7,367 bases of DNA from Chitinophagaceae bacterium (GCA_947378615.1 CANCKV010000148.1:1-7367), one strand, 5' to 3'. Counted from the stretch's first letter, positions 1 through 7,180 are shown. Notes: a model not told the origin generated them from the letters alone. Program-made: numbers and translations.

Positions 1-54
1 AGTCGTAGCCCTTCAAGTGCAATTATTAGTTTTCCGATTATCTAAAACACAAAT

Positions 55-145
55 ATGAATTATGAAATATGAGTTATGAAATATGAGTGATGAAATATGA
101 GTGATGAAATATGAGTGATGAAATATGAGTGATGAAATATGAAGT
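55..145. repeat. Heptanucleotide word array, left arm (13 units)
   Basis: Thirteen consecutive 7-base units lie in exact register. They start ATGAATT, ATGAAAT, ATGAGTT and ATGAAAT, and then alternate ATGAGTG with ATGAAAT to the end; the last unit is ATGAAGT. The alternation gives a 14-base higher-order period. The word ATGAGTT is the exact reverse complement of AACTCAT, the main word of the right arm at 164-210. The two arms can therefore fold against each other around a spacer of about 18 bases. No reading frame is maintained, because the 7-base period shifts frame and TGA stops recur. It lies downstream of aroQ and may act in its transcript's 3' end, which is inference. Confidence 0.9.
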
Positions 146-163
146 AAATAAATTGATCTTCAA

Positions 164-210
164 AACTCAAAACTCAAAACTCATAACTCATAACTCATAA
201 CTCATAACTA
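164..210. repeat. Heptanucleotide word array, right arm, abutting the aroQ stop codon
   Basis: Two AACTCAA units and four AACTCAT units run in exact 7-base register, followed by a partial unit AACTA. The last three bases of the partial unit are the complement of the TAG stop codon of aroQ. Read on the aroQ strand, the transcript leaves the stop codon directly into repeated TTATGAG words. The arm is complementary at the word level to the array at 55-145, so an imperfect long hairpin is possible downstream of aroQ. Confidence 0.88.
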
Positions 211-627
211 TTTTGAGATGTGCCACTGCAGTGCTAATTCATATCCCTTCAAGCCTAGTCCAATGATAGAACCCTTACAAACTGCAGATACATGCGAAAT
301 CTTCCTGAAATCTTCTCTTGCATGCACATTACTAATATGTACTTCTATCACAGGTGTAGAAACTGCCGCAATGCAATCTCCTATCGCCACAGAAGTATGT
401 GTATAACCACCCGGATTCATAATAATTCCATCATTCAGCGGTGCAAGATGTTGTAGCTGATTAATTAATTCTCCCTCCACATTACTTTGGTAATAAGTGA
501 ACTCAATCGTTGGGTATTTCTCTTTTAGTTGTGTGTAGTATTGTTCAAAAGTCTGAGAACCATAAATACCGGGTTCTCTTGTACCTAACAAATTCAAATT
601 AGGGCCATTTATAATTGCTATCTTCAT
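208..627 (-). CDS. aroQ: Type II 3-dehydroquinate dehydratase (3-dehydroquinase)
   Basis: This cytoplasmic enzyme dehydrates 3-dehydroquinate to 3-dehydroshikimate in the shikimate pathway to aromatic amino acids. The 139-residue product has the usual length of the dodecameric type II family. It carries the N-terminal signature NGPNLNLLG (residues 7-15), followed by the active-site lid residues R17 and Y22 in TREPGIYG. It also has QSNVEG (47-52), NPGGYTHTS with N71 and H77, and EVHISN with the catalytic H97, then R108. These match by position the known catalytic Arg, Tyr, Asn and His residues of the family. I chose the ATG at 627. A TTG three codons upstream (636) would add only MHI before the conserved MKIAIINGPN. 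No Shine-Dalgarno motif is obvious. It is divergent from nrdJ, and its TAG stop is embedded in the heptamer array downstream. No catalytic residue appears to be missing. Confidence 0.97.
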   Translation of the reverse strand: MKIAIINGPNLNLLGTREPGIYGSQTFEQYYTQLKEKYPTIEFTYYQSNVEGELINQLQHLAPLNDGIIMNPGGYTHTSVAIGDCIAAVSTPVIEVHISNVHAREDFRKISHVSAVCKGSIIGLGLKGYELALQWHISK

Positions 628-765
628 AATATGCAAATAAAAGACAAAGCTTGATTGTGTTCACAAGAAATTTATTTTTATTTAAATATAATATTTACCA
701 AACAAAATTAGTATGACAAGAATTTATAGGTAATCGACAGTGGAAATGGTTCATATTTTATCATT

Positions 766-874
766 ATTGAATTTGTTGATAGTCATAGTAGGTTTCAAAA
801 ACCTTATAGGGTTAATAGAAATATAACTTTTTTCCATTGTTTAAATTTGTTGATAATGTAGTGGACTTTCGAAA
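766..874. repeat. Diverged direct repeat pair upstream of nrdJ
   Basis: The 12-mer AATTTGTTGATA occurs at 770-781 and again at 844-855, 74 bases apart. Similarity extends on the 3' side with small gaps: TAGTAGGTTTCAAAA in the first copy against TAGTGGACTTTCGAAA in the second. The copies therefore span roughly 766-801 and 840-874. They could be paired regulator sites or a decayed duplication. No function can be read from the sequence. Confidence 0.5.
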
Positions 875-1012
875 TTAGATACGAATTTTTCAACCATTTG
901 AAAAAATACTTCACCTTAATAATTGTGCCATTAATAAAATGATATATTAAAGAAAAAAGAATAGGTAGCCTCAAATCCAATACTGATAAGCATTCCAAAT
1001 TTTCTAATTTGA

Positions 1013-1021
1013 TTATCCACA
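1013..1021 (+). promoter_or_regulatory. Consensus DnaA box upstream of nrdJ
   Basis: TTATCCACA is an exact match to the classical DnaA-binding 9-mer. It lies 117 bases before the nrdJ start codon. A much weaker relative, TTGAACACA (6 of 9), lies 21 bases downstream at 1034-1042. In E. coli the nrdAB promoter carries DnaA boxes that tie ribonucleotide reductase synthesis to the replication cycle, so the location here is suggestive. Whether DnaA binds this site is inference, and a single box can occur by chance. Confidence 0.45.
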
Positions 1022-1137
1022 TAGTGTTGAAATTTGAACACAATTTATTAGTTCAGATATAGATACTTTCGTCAGCTGCTAATGGATATTTTGGTACTCA
1101 AAGGCTAGGTCTGAACAATAAAAAACGTAAATTAATT

Positions 1138-4100
1138 ATGCCCACACAATCGTCGCCTAAAGGTTTAAAATTTAACCGCAGGTTTAGTAAGGAAGGAGTT
1201 TCGCCCTTCGATTTATTTGAGTACGACTATCGAGAAAGTGTCATCAAAAACCCTAATGGAGAGAAGGTTTTTGCGATGAACAATGTAGAAGTGCCAAAAC
1301 AATGGAGTCAGATAGCTACTGATATTCTAGCACAAAAATATTTTAGGAAGGCAGGTGTTCCTCAAGGAGATGGAACAACTGGAAGAGAAACTTCTGTGAA
1401 ACAAGTTGCACATCGTATGGCAAATTGTTGGCGGGTATGGGGCGAACGTTACGGCTATTTTGCTTCTAAAAAAGATGCTCAGGTATTTTATGAAGAATTA
1501 GTGTACAGTATTCTCAATCAATTTTGTGTGCCTAATAGTCCTCAGTGGTTCAATACAGGACTATATGAGAGCTATGGTATTACAGGTCAGGCTCAAGGAC
1601 ATTATTTTGTTGATCCTAAAGATGGCGAACTTAAGAAGTCAAAAAATGCGTATGAACGACCTCAGCCTCACGCTTGTTTTATATTAAGCGTAAGCGATGA
1701 TTTGGTAAATGATGGGGGCATCATGGACTTGTGGGTAAGAGAAGCACGTATTTTTAAATATGGTAGTGGTGTGGGCACTAACTACTCTCAAATACGTGGT
1801 GCAGGCGAAAAATTAAGTGGCGGCGGAACTTCAAGTGGATTGATGAGCTTCTTGAAAATAGGAGATAGGGCTGCAGGAGCAATCAAGAGTGGTGGTACGA
1901 CTCGTCGTGCAGCTAAGATGGTTTGTTTGGATTTAGACCACCCCGAAATATTAGATTTCATTAATTGGAAGGCTAAGGAAGAAAAGAAAGTGGCTGCATT
2001 GGTTGCGGGCGGTTATGATAATGGATATGAGGGTGAAGCTTATGGAACCGTTTCAGGTCAGAATTCTAATAACTCAATCCGTATTCCTAACTCATTCTTT
2101 AAAGTATTGGCTGAAGATGGTGATTGGGAATTGAAGGCTAGAACAGATGGCAGAGTAATGAAAAAAGTTCCCGCTCGTGAAGTGTGGGATCAAATTGCAA
2201 ATGCAGCTTGGGCTTGTGCAGATCCTGGAACTCAATATGATACTACTATTAATGAGTGGCATACTTGTCCTCAAGGTGGTCGTATCAATGCTTCGAATCC
2301 TTGTAGCGAATACATGTTCTTGGATAATACAGCTTGTAATCTAGCATCTATTAACCTTAGAAAATTCTTTGATGAAACAACCAATCAAATTGATGTAGAA
2401 GGTTTGGAATATGTCAGCCGCCTTTGGACTGTCGTATTAGAAATCTCTGTATTAATGGCACAATTCCCTTCAAAGGAAGTGGCTCAATTGTCCTACGACT
2501 ACAGAACTCTTGGATTAGGTTTTGCAAATCTTGGAACTATTTTGATGATTAGCGGTATTCCTTATGACAGTGAAGAAGCTAGAGCAATTGCAGGTTCTGT
2601 GAGTGCAGTAATGACGGGTATCGCCTACAAGACCTCTGCTGAAATGGCGTCTTTCTTAGGTGCTTTTGATAAATATCAGGACAATAAAACCGATATGCTT
2701 CGTGTAATGCGCAACCACCGTGCTGCTGCTTATGATGCAAATGATGCTTATGAGGGATTGGAGATTAAGCCTAAGGGTATTGATGCAAAATATTGTCCGG
2801 ATGCATTGCTAAAAGCGGCAACAAGAGCATGGGATGATGCAGTTCAAATGGGTGAAAAATATGGTTATCGTAATGCACAAACCACTGTTATTGCCCCTAC
2901 CGGAACTATAGGGTTGGTAATGGATTGTGATACCACAGGTGTTGAACCCGATTTTGCTTTAGTGAAATTTAAAAAACTAAGCGGTGGTGGATATTTCAAA
3001 ATTATCAATGGTGCTGTTCCAAATGCATTGAAAACTTTGGGCTATAATCAAGCTGAAATTGATGCCATTGAGAAATATGCAGTAGGTGCGGCTTCATTCG
3101 AGAATGCTCCATTTATTAACAATACTACATTAGCAGCAAAGGGATTCCTTCCTGAAGAAATCGCGAAATTAAATGCAGCAGCTAAGGCAGCTTTTGAAAT
3201 TGGATTTATCTTCAACAGATATAGTTTAGGGGATGATTGTTTGAAACGTCTAGGATTTACTGAAGCACAATTTAGCGATTGGAGTTTCAATATGCTAGAA
3301 GGACTAGGATTTACAGAAGAGCAAATTGAAGCCGCAAATGATTATATCTGTGGCGCAATGACTGTAGAAGGGGCGCCATATTTGAAGGATAAACACCTGC
3401 CTGTATTTGATTGTGCTAATAAATGTGGAAAGAAGGGAGAGCGTTTCATTCATGCACATGGTCATATTCGTATGATGGCAGCTTGTCAACCATTTTTGAG
3501 TGGTGCGATCTCTAAGACTATCAACCTTCCAAATGAAGCAACTGTTGAAGAAATTGCAGATTGCTATAAGATGAGTTGGGAATTAGGCTTGAAGGCAAAT
3601 GCATTATATCGTGATGGTTCAAAATTGTCTCAGCCTTTAAGTAATAAATCGGACAAGAAAAAGAAAGAAGAAGAAGAAGTTGCTAGTGTTGAGTTACCAA
3701 ATACAAGTAACCTGAAACCTGAAACTGAAGAACGCCTTGTGGATTTGGCTTCATTATCTGTAGAGGATTTATTGGAAGAAGTAACGAAGCGTATGACAGC
3801 TTCTACTGATACTAAGTTGAAACGTGATTTGTCTAGAATAGTTGAGAGAAAGAAACTTCCTTCAAAACGTCATGGATATACGCAAAAAGCCAAGATAAAT
3901 GGGCAAGTATTATTCCTTCGTACGGGTGAATATTCCGATGGAACGTTAGGAGAAATATTCATTGACTTAGCAAAAGAAGGGTCAACGCTTCGCAGTTTGA
4001 TGAACTGTTTTGCAATTGCCGTTTCAGTTGGTTTGCAGTATGGTGTTCCTTTAGAAGAGTTTGTTGAGAAATTTGTATTTACGAAGTTTGAACCAGCAGG

Positions 4101-4500
4101 AATGGTTGATCATCCAAATATAAAGATGACTTCCTCTTTGGTTGACTTTGTTTTCCGAGCATTAGCGTTCGATTATTTGGATAGAAGTGATTTAGTGCAT
4201 GTTTTTAATAAGCCAGAAGTGAGTACTGAAAGCGGTTCTAATGAAGTTACTTTTATTGGGCAACCTGAATTAAGTAACCTACATGTTGCAGGTACAACTC
4301 AAGCAAGTCATCCTCAAAAGTTTCAAAAAGCAGTTGTAAAGGCTGAACCTACTCATCATCATAGTTATGATGCTGTAAATGCTGCGGCTAAGAGTATGCA
4401 AAGTGATGCACCTACGTGTAATACCTGTGGTCATATTACCTTGCGTAGCGGAACTTGTTACAAATGCTTAAACTGTGGCACTAGCATGGGATGTAGCTAA
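1138..4500 (+). CDS. nrdJ: Adenosylcobalamin-dependent (class II) ribonucleotide reductase with TSCPD domain
   Basis: This enzyme reduces ribonucleotides to deoxyribonucleotides through a thiyl radical generated from adenosylcobalamin. The 1120-residue product has a catalytic barrel over about residues 90-830. The radical-site motif NPCSE gives N387, C389 and E391. The reducing cysteine pair is C180 (HACFILS) and C400, which matches the spacing in Thermotoga NrdJ. The barrel loop APTGTIG (586-592) and GVEP (601-604) follow. A subclass-specific insertion lies at about 630-760, then a Lys/Glu-rich linker (840-848) and a TSCPD domain (about 907-1010). The C-terminal tail has cysteines 1094, 1097, 1107, 1110, 1113 and 1119. 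It resembles a zinc ribbon ending in GCS and probably relays electrons from thioredoxin. The N-terminus shows no ATP-cone. The ATG at 1138 sits just before the conserved LKFNRRFSKEGVSPFDLFEYD, with an A/T-rich leader and no Shine-Dalgarno. The frame is intact. Confidence 0.97.
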   Translation: MPTQSSPKGLKFNRRFSKEGVSPFDLFEYDYRESVIKNPNGEKVFAMNNVEVPKQWSQIATDILAQKYFRKAGVPQGDGTTGRETSVKQVAHRMANCWRVWGERYGYFASKKDAQVFYEELVYSILNQFCVPNSPQWFNTGLYESYGITGQAQGHYFVDPKDGELKKSKNAYERPQPHACFILSVSDDLVNDGGIMDLWVREARIFKYGSGVGTNYSQIRGAGEKLSGGGTSSGLMSFLKIGDRAAGAIKSGGTTRRAAKMVCLDLDHPEILDFINWKAKEEKKVAALVAGGYDNGYEGEAYGTVSGQNSNNSIRIPNSFFKVLAEDGDWELKARTDGRVMKKVPAREVWDQIANAAWACADPGTQYDTTINEWHTCPQGGRINASNPCSEYMFLDNTACNLASINLRKFFDETTNQIDVEGLEYVSRLWTVVLEISVLMAQFPSKEVAQLSYDYRTLGLGFANLGTILMISGIPYDSEEARAIAGSVSAVMTGIAYKTSAEMASFLGAFDKYQDNKTDMLRVMRNHRAAAYDANDAYEGLEIKPKGIDAKYCPDALLKAATRAWDDAVQMGEKYGYRNAQTTVIAPTGTIGLVMDCDTTGVEPDFALVKFKKLSGGGYFKIINGAVPNALKTLGYNQAEIDAIEKYAVGAASFENAPFINNTTLAAKGFLPEEIAKLNAAAKAAFEIGFIFNRYSLGDDCLKRLGFTEAQFSDWSFNMLEGLGFTEEQIEAANDYICGAMTVEGAPYLKDKHLPVFDCANKCGKKGERFIHAHGHIRMMAACQPFLSGAISKTINLPNEATVEEIADCYKMSWELGLKANALYRDGSKLSQPLSNKSDKKKKEEEEVASVELPNTSNLKPETEERLVDLASLSVEDLLEEVTKRMTASTDTKLKRDLSRIVERKKLPSKRHGYTQKAKINGQVLFLRTGEYSDGTLGEIFIDLAKEGSTLRSLMNCFAIAVSVGLQYGVPLEEFVEKFVFTKFEPAGMVDHPNIKMTSSLVDFVFRALAFDYLDRSDLVHVFNKPEVSTESGSNEVTFIGQPELSNLHVAGTTQASHPQKFQKAVVKAEPTHHHSYDAVNAAAKSMQSDAPTCNTCGHITLRSGTCYKCLNCGTSMGCS

Positions 4501-4501
4501 T

Positions 4502-4578
4502 TGAGTAATAAGTTGTACGGTTTAAGTAATACGTATTAAGTTATACGTTATAAGTAATACGTATTAAGTTATACCTTT
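4502..4578. repeat. Heptanucleotide word array immediately after the nrdJ stop
   Basis: Eleven 7-base units run in register, beginning one base after the TAA stop of nrdJ. The first three are TGAGTAA, TAAGTTG and TACGGTT. From the second unit on, TAAG-type and TAC-type words strictly alternate (14-base period). A 28-base block of four words, starting TAAGTAA and TACGTAT, is repeated: 24 bases at 4523-4546 recur without change at 4551-4574. The palindrome AATACGTATT occurs in both copies. The word TTATAAG (4548-4554) differs by one base from TTATGAG of the aroQ array. It lies in the 3' untranslated part of the nrdJ transcript, ahead of the terminator. Confidence 0.9.
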
Positions 4579-4635
4579 TGAAACTTTTAAGATATAGAAT
4601 TATTTAAGTAAGCTATTTTTTACAAGTTGTTAATT

Positions 4636-4668
4636 AAAATGCCTCATACGATTGTATGGGGCATTTTT
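4636..4668 (+). terminator. Rho-independent terminator, probably bidirectional
   Basis: A stem of 14 pairs (4636-4649 with 4654-4667) closes on the loop GATT. It has a GC-rich core, GCCTCATAC against GTATGGGGC, with one G-U pair. T residues at 4664-4668 follow on the plus strand. Four A residues at 4636-4639 precede the stem, so the minus-strand copy also ends in a T run. It sits between convergent nrdJ and dsbD and can end both transcripts. Confidence 0.88.
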
Positions 4669-4702
4669 CATTTAGATGACTATTTTTTATTTCAACTTTA
4701 TA

Positions 4703-4716
4703 ACCCTTATAAGGGT
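4703..4716. other. Perfect 14-bp palindrome downstream of dsbD
   Basis: ACCCTTATAAGGGT reads the same on both strands and lies 15 bases beyond the dsbD stop. As RNA it could form a 5-pair stem with a TATA loop, too short and without a clean U tract to be a convincing terminator. It could equally be an operator-like site. The main hairpin at 4636-4668 lies further along the dsbD transcript. Confidence 0.5.
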
Positions 4717-4730
4717 AAGTGTATTTTGTA

Positions 4731-6725
4731 TTATTTCCCCTTATCAAAGGCTGCTTTTACGGCATCTAGATGTGCTATAAACTTTGGTACATCAGCATCA
4801 TAGCCATACTTAATTTCGCTTAGAGGATTGCCTTTCAAATCAAGAAACATATAGAGTGGCTGTGCATTAAATCCAAATTTGGTTATTTCATAGTCAAGAT
4901 TCTTCTCTCCAAGTGTGACTATCTTATCACCTTTCGCATTCGTGTATTGTTCGTTTGTGGGCAGTTCTGTACTTTCATCTACATACAAACTGATTAACAC
5001 AAAATTCTCTTTTATTCGTTTCAGTACCTCCTCATTCTTCCAAACCTGTTCTTCCATTTTGCGACAGTTTGCGCAGGAATGACCCGTAAAATCAAGCATC
5101 ACCGGTTTATTCAATGCTTTTGCAGCAGACATGCCTTCTTGTAAATCAAAATAAGCCGTTAATCCAAAAGGAACTTCTAATTTATCAATATATTTTGTTG
5201 GGGAAATGGCATTGCTATTTGTTGCCGAATGTTTTGTTTGATTCGTGGAATTATCGTTGCCAATTGAATATTTCAAATTCTCCAAATTAAAATCTTGTGT
5301 TGTCGCAGGAGGGATAAATCCACTCAATGCCTTAAGTGGTGCCCCCCATAATCCCGGTACCATATATAAGGAAAAACAGAAGGATGCTATGGCAAAAAAT
5401 AGACGTGGAACTGAGATAAATTGAAGAACGCTATCGTGTGAAAACTTTAATTTGCCAATCAAATAATAGCCTAGAAGGAAGAAATCTACAATCCAAATAA
5501 CTAAAAAGACATCCCTATCAAGTAAATGCCAATGATAAATAAGATCAACACTTGAAAGGAACTTCATTGCTAATGCCAACTCTATAAAACCAAAGGAAAC
5601 CTTGACAGAGTTAAGCCATCCTCCGCTCTTAGGCAAAGAATGTAGCATTGAAGGAAAGAATGCAAAGAGCGAAAATGGCAAAGCTAATCCTACTCCGAAG
5701 CCAAGCATGCCAATTACAGGCGCAATACTAACCCCTTGACTACTTGTTTGTCCTAACAGGGTGCCTACTATCGGTCCTGTGCAAGAGAATGAAACGATAA
5801 CAAGCGTTAATGCCATGAAGAAAACACCCGAAATACCTCCCTTCCCTGCTTGTTCGTCGGCTTTATTAGCCCAACTGTTAGGGAGAGTTAATTCGAAAGC
5901 ACCAAAGAAAGAAATAGCAAATACAATAAATATGACGAAAAATAAAAGGTTGGAAATTGCAGAAGTTGCAATTGTATAAAGCACCGTATCGCCAAAAGCA
6001 AGTGTTAGTAGTAGTGTTGGAATCGTATAAATGGCAATGATTGACAAAGAATAAATCACTGCATTTCGAATGCCTGCCTTGTGTGAACCACTACGCTTTA
6101 GGAAGAAACTTACAGTGACGGGGATTAATGGAAATACGCAAGGTGTTAAGATAGCTAACAACCCTGTAAGAAATGTGAGTAGAAAGATACTCCACAGTGA
6201 TTTCTTTGTTAATCCATTATTCGTGCTTGATATCAATTCTTTATTTGGTGAGACAGTTATCTTGAATTTTTCCTCCGAAGAAGGATATTCATCTCCCTTC
6301 TTGCCTAACCAAACAAAAGAACCTTTGAGTGAAATGTCTTTATCAGCATGAAGATGCAGTGGAAAGTCGAATTGTACAGAATCGGAAAATAGACGTGAAT
6401 CAGTTCCATCTGCTTGTTTAATGATTTGAAGATTCCCTATTTCAGTAACAGAATCATTTGCATGTAATGATTTTGAAAAGATAGTATCTAGCTGTAATGA
6501 AGAAATAAAAGCATCTGCTTCATTACTTTTCTTTACAGAAAACAATTGAGTCCCTTTAGGAATAATTGCTTTGATAGTCAGGTTTTGAATGCTGTCATTG
6601 ATAGGTACAACACTAAATGCAAACTTTACATTATTTTCACTTTGTGCTGTTGCAAATAATGTTGTGGAAATGAAACACACAACCAACAAGAAGTAAACTA
6701 AGCTCCTATTTGAAGTATTTATCAT
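4731..6725 (-). CDS. dsbD: Thiol:disulfide interchange protein DsbD (transmembrane electron transporter with C-terminal thioredoxin domain)
   Basis: This inner-membrane protein passes electrons from cytoplasmic thioredoxin to periplasmic thiol partners. Residues 1-28 look like a signal peptide ending near FATAQ. A periplasmic beta-rich domain (about 29-165) follows. The hydrophobic core (about 177-458) has around eight membrane spans and carries two redox cysteines, C196 in LTPCVFPLIP and C315 in SFSCTGP. A polar N/S/T-rich linker (about 488-510) leads to a thioredoxin-like domain with the active site CANC (C551, C554) in DFTGHSCANCRKME and a probable cis-proline at P623. The 664-residue length is a little longer than E. 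coli DsbD. The periplasmic N-domain contains no cysteine at all, although it resembles the DsbD alpha domain; the cysteine-bearing version is encoded by the gene just upstream. The ATG at 6725 overlaps that gene's stop as ATGA, which indicates translational coupling. Confidence 0.94.
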   Translation of the reverse strand: MINTSNRSLVYFLLVVCFISTTLFATAQSENNVKFAFSVVPINDSIQNLTIKAIIPKGTQLFSVKKSNEADAFISSLQLDTIFSKSLHANDSVTEIGNLQIIKQADGTDSRLFSDSVQFDFPLHLHADKDISLKGSFVWLGKKGDEYPSSEEKFKITVSPNKELISSTNNGLTKKSLWSIFLLTFLTGLLAILTPCVFPLIPVTVSFFLKRSGSHKAGIRNAVIYSLSIIAIYTIPTLLLTLAFGDTVLYTIATSAISNLLFFVIFIVFAISFFGAFELTLPNSWANKADEQAGKGGISGVFFMALTLVIVSFSCTGPIVGTLLGQTSSQGVSIAPVIGMLGFGVGLALPFSLFAFFPSMLHSLPKSGGWLNSVKVSFGFIELALAMKFLSSVDLIYHWHLLDRDVFLVIWIVDFFLLGYYLIGKLKFSHDSVLQFISVPRLFFAIASFCFSLYMVPGLWGAPLKALSGFIPPATTQDFNLENLKYSIGNDNSTNQTKHSATNSNAISPTKYIDKLEVPFGLTAYFDLQEGMSAAKALNKPVMLDFTGHSCANCRKMEEQVWKNEEVLKRIKENFVLISLYVDESTELPTNEQYTNAKGDKIVTLGEKNLDYEITKFGFNAQPLYMFLDLKGNPLSEIKYGYDADVPKFIAHLDAVKAAFDKGK

Positions 6726-7180
6726 AATTTAATATCAAAGGTCTTCTTAGTAGGAGGGAGACATTGTTCGTCGTTACATACCATAAATTCTACAGTCCCA
6801 GAAAGATTAGTCTTAATGCCCGGTTTTACGGTAATATCTTGTGTGAAAACTACATTGTTTGAATAATACAACACATCTGTATTAAATGTTTTATCGAAGA
6901 TTTTCTCCAACTTTCCTACTTCTTTAACATTACCAATCAGTTTAACCAAAGGATTAGGTGAGAACTTGATTTCGGTAGGAATAGGACCACTCTTTCCCGT
7001 ATTTTGAGAATAAATATGCCACGGTTTCTTGACAGACGCTGTAATGACTATTTGATAGCCATCTCCTTTTTTCTTGGCTTCATACTTCCAATCAACAGGA
7101 TTTTTCACCTGTGCCATTAATTGCACACTCATCAGTGCTGCAACCGCAACCACAAAAATTAATAAAAGAATCTTTTTCAT
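6722..7180 (-). CDS. Secreted DsbD N-terminal (alpha) domain-like protein
   Basis: This 152-residue protein has a signal peptide (KK followed by a hydrophobic stretch, about residues 1-23, with probable cleavage near LMAQ). The mature part resembles the Ig-like alpha domain of DsbD, which hands electrons to periplasmic partners such as DsbC or the cytochrome c maturation thioredoxins. The key feature is VCNDEQCLPP with C135 and C140. This corresponds to the redox pair of E. coli DsbD-alpha (C103 and C109), with one residue fewer between the cysteines. KPWHIYSQNTGKSGPIPTEI (52-71) fits the start of the family domain. It is the first gene of the pair visible here and overlaps dsbD by four bases (ATGA), so it probably works as a separate alpha subunit for that transporter. 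The ATG at 7180 is preceded by an A/T-rich leader without Shine-Dalgarno. The family call is good; the partner assignment is inference. Confidence 0.88.
   Translation of the reverse strand: MKKILLLIFVVAVAALMSVQLMAQVKNPVDWKYEAKKKGDGYQIVITASVKKPWHIYSQNTGKSGPIPTEIKFSPNPLVKLIGNVKEVGKLEKIFDKTFNTDVLYYSNNVVFTQDITVKPGIKTNLSGTVEFMVCNDEQCLPPTKKTFDIKL

Larger units (their letters stand above)
628..1137. other. Divergent AT-rich intergenic region between aroQ and nrdJ
   Basis: About 510 bases separate the two divergent start codons. I see no convincing protein gene, tRNA or cobalamin riboswitch here. The only longer open frame (minus strand, 804-1043) starts at TTG and is rich in K, I, L and F, as expected from random AT-rich sequence. 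The region holds a diverged direct repeat (766-874), small hairpins such as GGTTT-CAA-AAACC at 791-803, and a perfect DnaA-box consensus at 1013-1021. It should contain the promoters of both genes. I could not place a convincing Bacteroidota-type promoter (TTG, about 19-21 bases, TAnnTTTG) on either strand. Confidence 0.7.

Noticed and set aside
1..54. C-terminal end of a neighbouring gene at the left edge
   Set aside because: Two plus-strand frames stay open from base 1 to stops at 45 and 58, but 14-18 codons without any recognisable motif cannot support a call.
55..210. CRISPR array
   Set aside because: The units are 7 bases, contiguous and degenerate, with no unique spacers and no cas genes nearby.
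628..636. TTG start three codons upstream for aroQ
   Set aside because: The ATG at 627 directly precedes the conserved MKIAIINGPNLNLLG, as in the family; the TTG adds only three unconserved residues.
804..1043. Minus-strand open frame of 79 codons upstream of nrdJ
   Set aside because: It starts at TTG, is dominated by I, K, L, F and N as expected from random AT-rich DNA, has no recognisable motif, and lies where regulatory DNA is expected.
628..1137. Cobalamin riboswitch controlling nrdJ
   Set aside because: Plausible for a B12 enzyme, but I find no B12-box-like GC-rich core in this very AT-rich region. The GCCACTG at 222-228 is inside aroQ and is coincidental.
5761..6351. Plus-strand open frames opposite dsbD
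   Set aside because: They are antisense shadows of a gene with clear motifs in every domain and show no family features of their own.
4731..6725. DsbD as a lipoprotein because of a cysteine at residue 17
   Set aside because: The context LLVVCFIS is in the middle of the hydrophobic signal segment and does not fit a lipobox. A normal cleavage region follows at FATAQ.
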